A DNA stretch of 64,000 nt from Acanthaster planci. Lineage: Eukaryota; Echinodermata; Asteroidea; Valvatida; Acanthasteridae. Position numbers and translations under genes: made by a program. The notes below the pieces were generated by a model. The model saw nothing but the letters and a program-made list of their open reading frames with translations. It was not told the origin of the DNA and did not search any database. This document shows positions 56,501 to 62,500 of the stretch, in pieces. The stretch lies in NCBI RefSeq assembly GCF_001949145.1, contig NW_019091494.1:304263-368262 (forward strand), written 5' to 3'. How positions within the stretch are numbered: the stretch's first letter is position 1; each line of letters starts with the position of its first letter.

Positions 56501-59500
56501 ATAATCGGCTAGTAAATATGAGTGTTTGGTCGTGAGGTCGTGGCATTGTTAGTAACAGGTGTATATGTCTATCTTCCCAAGCTCCTCAAAATATTTTCTC
56601 ACAGCAGGTTTCATTAGTTTTTAAAGTTCATAATTATCCATGTTACAACCGTTTTGATTATTATGCATTTGTTTCTATGATGTCTTGGCCAAACAGTTGA
56701 AAAATGTGTTCTGTCTCTCCTTAACATATCTCATCATCCAAAATACACCCCCTACAAATTAACCAACTTATTCTGTGTGATCTAAAAGAAGGTGGGCATT
56801 ATGATTAGTTACAGGATCATTCTGTACATTCAGGACCCAAAAGTGTGACATTTTGTGTCCCTGTTACACCTGACCTGTGTAATTTTACACGGATCTCTCA
56901 CTGAAATTGATTTCACACTATATCTATATGTTTGGTTACATATGTCAATCATATGTCAGATGTGACAGGGACACGAAAAAAATTGGACTACTACCCCAAC
57001 AATGACCCAGCACAGTGATTGCTGAGCCATTTTATCACGTTAAGAGGTAGACCATACCAAAATTTGAACTTATTACCTTGTCTGTGATACGAGCATGCCT
57101 TCCCTGTGAGGAAGTTGGCCAGGTTTAGATGACGCAAGGCTGCGTCCACAGCAAACTGACCGATATTGCCACCCAGGTAGGACAGGAAGCCTGATATGGT
57201 GCCATCACCTAGTGAGTTCACAATAAAGCAAAACAACAAAACAAGGTAATCAACAATATCTCCAGCTAATTCTCACACTTCAAGTTGATGTTTTCAGGTT
57301 TCTGAAGTTGCTATGGTTCTAGTGTCTAGTTGAAGATCGGAGCAGTGACCTTCTGAATATGACCTAGTAACCAAGTAATCTGTTCATTAAATAATTTGAA
57401 AAGCAAATAATCAAGTGAGACAAAAATACTGTATTGTATGATCTGCTAAAGAAGGAAGAAGCATACCAGGCAAGGTGAAAGAGTCCTCTGTGTTGCACAG
57501 TGGTATTGGTAGACGACTGCCCTCCAATATGGTGAGCGTGTCACATGCTCCATCTATACAGATGACCAGGGACAAGTCGACCTCAAATTGCTTGTCTTCC
57601 GTGATCTTAGCCACACGCCATCTTCAAGATACAAATGTATAGATAGGCACATATGTACAATGGACTGGAGTGTAAAAACCCATCAGAATGTACCCATCAG
57701 GTCAGATACCGTTATTCACAATGTTTACATAACATGAGGAATGCATCGGTAGCGATTTACCTAAAGCAGCGAGGCCAACAAAACTTATAGTTGACCACGC
57801 TTATGAAGTTGGTCTTATTGTCTATATATTCCTTTGTTATTAAGGACAAACAACATTTAGGTTTTAAGAATTAGATGGCCTATCTACTGTAATTATGGGC
57901 CTAAATCTCGGAGGGAAGGGGGTATATATATCCCCCACTTTTTGAGGGGGGGATGGGCTACTGAATCATTACCCACCCACTCCCCTTTTTTGCGGTGAGT
58001 AAAAGTTAAAGTTGGTGAAGAATTTTGTAGACTTCCAATGACTAAAATGAATTCAAAATCACTAAAAAAGGGAAAGCAAGTTTTGAAAGCCATAAACATA
58101 CCATTTTGGATACATATTACAGATGCACATTAATATCATGAACATTGACCTCATGTAGAGTCATATTGTGTCACCCCCCCAACTTTTCGAATTTTCATGT
58201 CATCCCCCCACCTTTACCCATCCTCCAGCACAAATTTACGCAACTGGTTGTGATCAATGTTAAACAAACAGCAACTAATCATGTGTTATCCAGGAGGGAT
58301 ACTTCAGCAATCAATAGCTGAACTATGGGGATCGACTAAGCATGTGACTAAACACTCAGGGTCAGAGTCATACCTTACTCTCAGGACCTCATTCACAACC
58401 TCCTCCATGACGTCCCCTAGGGGGTAATGGAACAAGGTGACGCTGCGCTCCCACTTCTCGAATCCCACAGACAGGGTGAAGTTGCAGGGATCCAGGGTGA
58501 CCCAGGCAGTGACACTGCGAGTGGTTATCTTCAGGTCTATCTCCAGACAGCACCGGATGCCCAGGCAGGAATCGGCGACGGTGCAAGAGAGGAAGTCGGG
58601 GAGCTGGGTGACACCCACGGCCGGACAGCCTGACGAGAAGGAAAACAATGAATGGAAAATATCAAGATAGAGTCACTGTTTAATCATGAACAAGAAAAGT
58701 TACAGTCATGATGAGCGCTCAAACATAATGATGCGAGGAAACAATCAACAAACAACATTTTGCACAGACATAGCATGTAACAGAACACAGGAGTCTGTGC
58801 AATTATCATACTGAAGATAAGTTCCGATAGATGGTCAAAGGTAAAACTAAAAAACCTTGCATACATATACTTACAATGTAAATAACATAGAGCAACATCA
58901 TTAGGCAGTGAAAGCACAACAACAGATGTCTGAAAGCTGATTGAATGGATTGCTATGAAATTTGTACCTCACTCAAGAAACATGTTCAGCATTGCATATA
59001 AGTATGCTCTGATTGAAAAAAAAAACAAAACTCTGAACACTAACAACGTCAAGTCTAATGTGCATATACTAATTGACCGATTTAACAACATCAAAATGTA
59101 CCTGCCAATCACCTCATATCTAAATAGAAACCTATGGATTCCTCTTTGCCCTTAGCCAAGTATTCCACAAGCTATCTTGCTCCTGGCCAAATGATCCCCT
59201 TTCCAAAATTGCCCCATCGATCATTTGGAAGCACGCAGTTGAGCAACATGTGGCGAAATGAATAAAAGACTTACTGCTTTTCAATGTCCCTGGTGTTCCC
59301 ATGTTGCATTGCCCAGTATTGAGATATTCCTGCAATGAAATGATCACATTAGAAAAACAGTAATTGCATAATTTGAAGCTCAATTTCTGTCACAGTGAAA
59401 CAGTTGTACACACATTTTAAAATGTGTATTCATTGATCATATTGCACTAAATTCATATACCCATTTCAGAAAGCTTCACATCTAGGAGAGACTTTTAAAT

Positions 59501-62500
59501 AGCAGTTTAAAGCTGCATTTTGTCCATGCACTAAAGCTTATATGGCCTACATCTTCATCTGGCTTTAATTTCTCTGTGTCTCTACAGTGCTACCTATCAG
59601 CGACAGGGAACCCTTGCTTTCAAAATGGAAAACTTCAGCACTTCATAAATAGTAGAAGAAAATTTCCTTACCGTTTGAAATTTGAATAGATAAAAAACTG
59701 TGGCCAGCTTTCCCGAACAATCGTTTCCCACATCCTCTATACCTCAATTTTGTTTATTTCCAATAAAAAATGCTGGAATTGAGGGCTAATAATTTATGCT
59801 TGATTTTATTGAAAACTGGCAAAATCAGTTTAATAATTAGTTTACCTTTTCTTTCAATCAAACTGTACAACTTCCACTTCCAAGATGGCCTTTAGTTTCT
59901 TCCCTGGCCTTGAACAGATAATCAGTTGCAAAACTGAGTCCACATCAATTTGAAATTTACTTACACTCAGGCCAAATTTCTCCAGCACTAGGTCAATGGC
60001 AGAGTTTCCAATGCGTCCGCCCAGCTCTCGTATGAATCCCTCCACCGTCCCATCACCCGGTAGGGTGAATGAGGTGGCGTTGGTGTTGCACAGTGGTATG
60101 GGAACCCAGACACGGTCCAGTACTGGGGTTGTGGTGCAGGTGTCATCAATGCACAGCATCAGGTTCAAGGTGACTGAAAAGACTTTCCTTGCTGTCAGCT
60201 TGTCAATAGTAAAGCTGTAGAAAAAGAACAAGTTTATCAAAATGAGCATCGTAGGACCATTTAAACCATGAAATGTTACTCTCTGATCGACCCAATGTGA
60301 TTCAAACTGACAAAATGAGTCTCAAATCACCTGAACCACTTTTAAGTTATATTTCACAAGAGTCTTGTGTAACAGTCCTGAACCTTTTTGTACTCATATA
60401 ATTCCAACGCTTAAGGGATGCTAAACAGGGCTATGCATCAATACAAAAAGCTCAAAATGACCTTTAAATGGACCTAAAACAAGATTACTTGTGAAAATGG
60501 CCTGCACTATAATTTTTGTACAAATGGAAAAGTACTTGTGAGTATCATTAAAAGTTATCAAACATCTTCAATTTTAAGTACATATTATAGGGGTGGGAAA
60601 AACCTCCCCCCAAAAAAATTGGAATTCTGCAACTGACAAAATGTCAAAACCACATGAATGATGGCATACCTCACTGCCATAGCATTTCCAATATCCACAG
60701 TCTCGACCTTGCCCCAGGTGTAACTGAAGAGGGTGACATTCAGGTTCCAGTTCTCAAAGGCTATAAATAGCTGGAAGTTGCACGGGTCAAGGTGAAGCCT
60801 TGCACTGAGCATGAGCTCAGTGATGACAAAGTCCAGGGTGATGCAGCACTGGATGCCAAGGCAACGGTTGTCAATGGAGCACTTGACGACATTCTCCAGG
60901 AAGGGTAGGGAGATCATTGGGCAATCTAATGCATCAGAAAAACAGCAGCAATAAAATATTCATTTCTAATGGACTAAAAAATGAGTAGGGCTGTTACAGC
61001 GTGTTATTGATATTTTAATTCCCCCTGAGTATAAACCTCAACGTCGAAGTCAAGACTTTTTTGAAAGCATCAAAAAGACAGAGGGTTAGATGACACCCCT
61101 TTAGGTTGGGGGTGATTCCCATTGGAATTAGCACAGATCTTTGATGCTTTGACTCTGTGCGTAAAGAAAGCTGGTATTTTCATTGTTAAAATAAGATTGA
61201 AAAGAAACCTGTTTGGAGAAAACTTGAATTTGAGAAGGTCTTCAAAATAGTACTTACGATTACCTGTTGCACTAGCTGGTGGTATATCACAGGTTTCCCC
61301 ACTGATAACGTCCTAAAACAACAAAAACATCACCGCATACATATATAATGAATCATATAAAATCCAATTTAGTTGAACCATTTTTACGATAAACATTTTA
61401 ATAAATGCAGGAATTTGAGTGGCAGGAGTTTAAAAATTGAGGCTGGTCATAAGAGTTTGCAATTATTTTGTTTTCACATATTGATCCTTGGTTATGCAAT
61501 GTCACTACATCTGGAATTACATAATGGAAACATCTCGTTTCTGAACAGTGAAACACTCAAGATCTGTCATGGGGGTTTAAGATCAGAATCCCCCCCCCCA
61601 CAGCTGACGCTCAATTCTCCATTTCCTGGTCACCCCATGGCAGACTGAGATGCATGGCTTTATAAGAGCTAGTAGATTAGAACAGGTTTATGTTTGATCT
61701 TCATTTTCAGAAAGTTTAAATAGAAATCTGGGAGGGGGGCCTTAAGCCCATGAGCCCTGCATGGGTGCACCGCTGCTCTGAGTACCAGAGCAGTACCAGA
61801 GCAAGGACTTTTAAGGTTTCAAGGTGGGTTAACTGGCTACCTCAACCACCCCCAAATCTGCCTTCAGATTTGTTTGACAGCAATGTTTAAGAATCCTACC
61901 TGAAGATTTAACTTTTGCAGGACCAGTTGTATGGCTGCCTGGCCCACATTGTCTCCCAGCTCTTTCAGGAAACCTTTCACTGAGCCGTCCCCGGGTAGCT
62001 CCAGGGAGAAGTTGGCATTGCAAATGGGTATCGGGATCCTCTGGTCAGCCATGAGGGGAAAGTCTGTGGCCACGCCATCGATGCGGAAGGAGAAGGAAAG
62101 ATCCACTTCATACTCCTTGGTGGCATCCAATTTGTCAATTGTGAACCTACATGGAACCGAATAAACTTAACAACTCATCCACCTCAACAGTAATTTATAC
62201 AAATATATGGCACAGCACTGATTTTGTGGACAATTCTGCATGAATTGTAGTCAAACTTAGTCTGGCATTGTTCTACTTGCAAAACATACAGGTAAATCGG
62301 CAAATCACAATGGTAAATCAGAAAATAAGTGGTTACACCTGAAATAAAAGAACTGAAACTGGGCTGAAAATTAGTAACACTTGATTATGTCCACCTGAGC
62401 CAGTGAATAATGCTTAGGATCTGGAGGTTCATTAATAATCTACATGGCGTATTAATCCACAGTTTCTTACACGGAGTTCATACTGTATTCGTAACTTGTT

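Noticed and set aside
58427-58670. Plus-strand frames opposite exon 9
   Set aside because: Antisense shadows of a GC-rich coding exon with the CCLEIDL and LDPCNF landmarks on the other strand.
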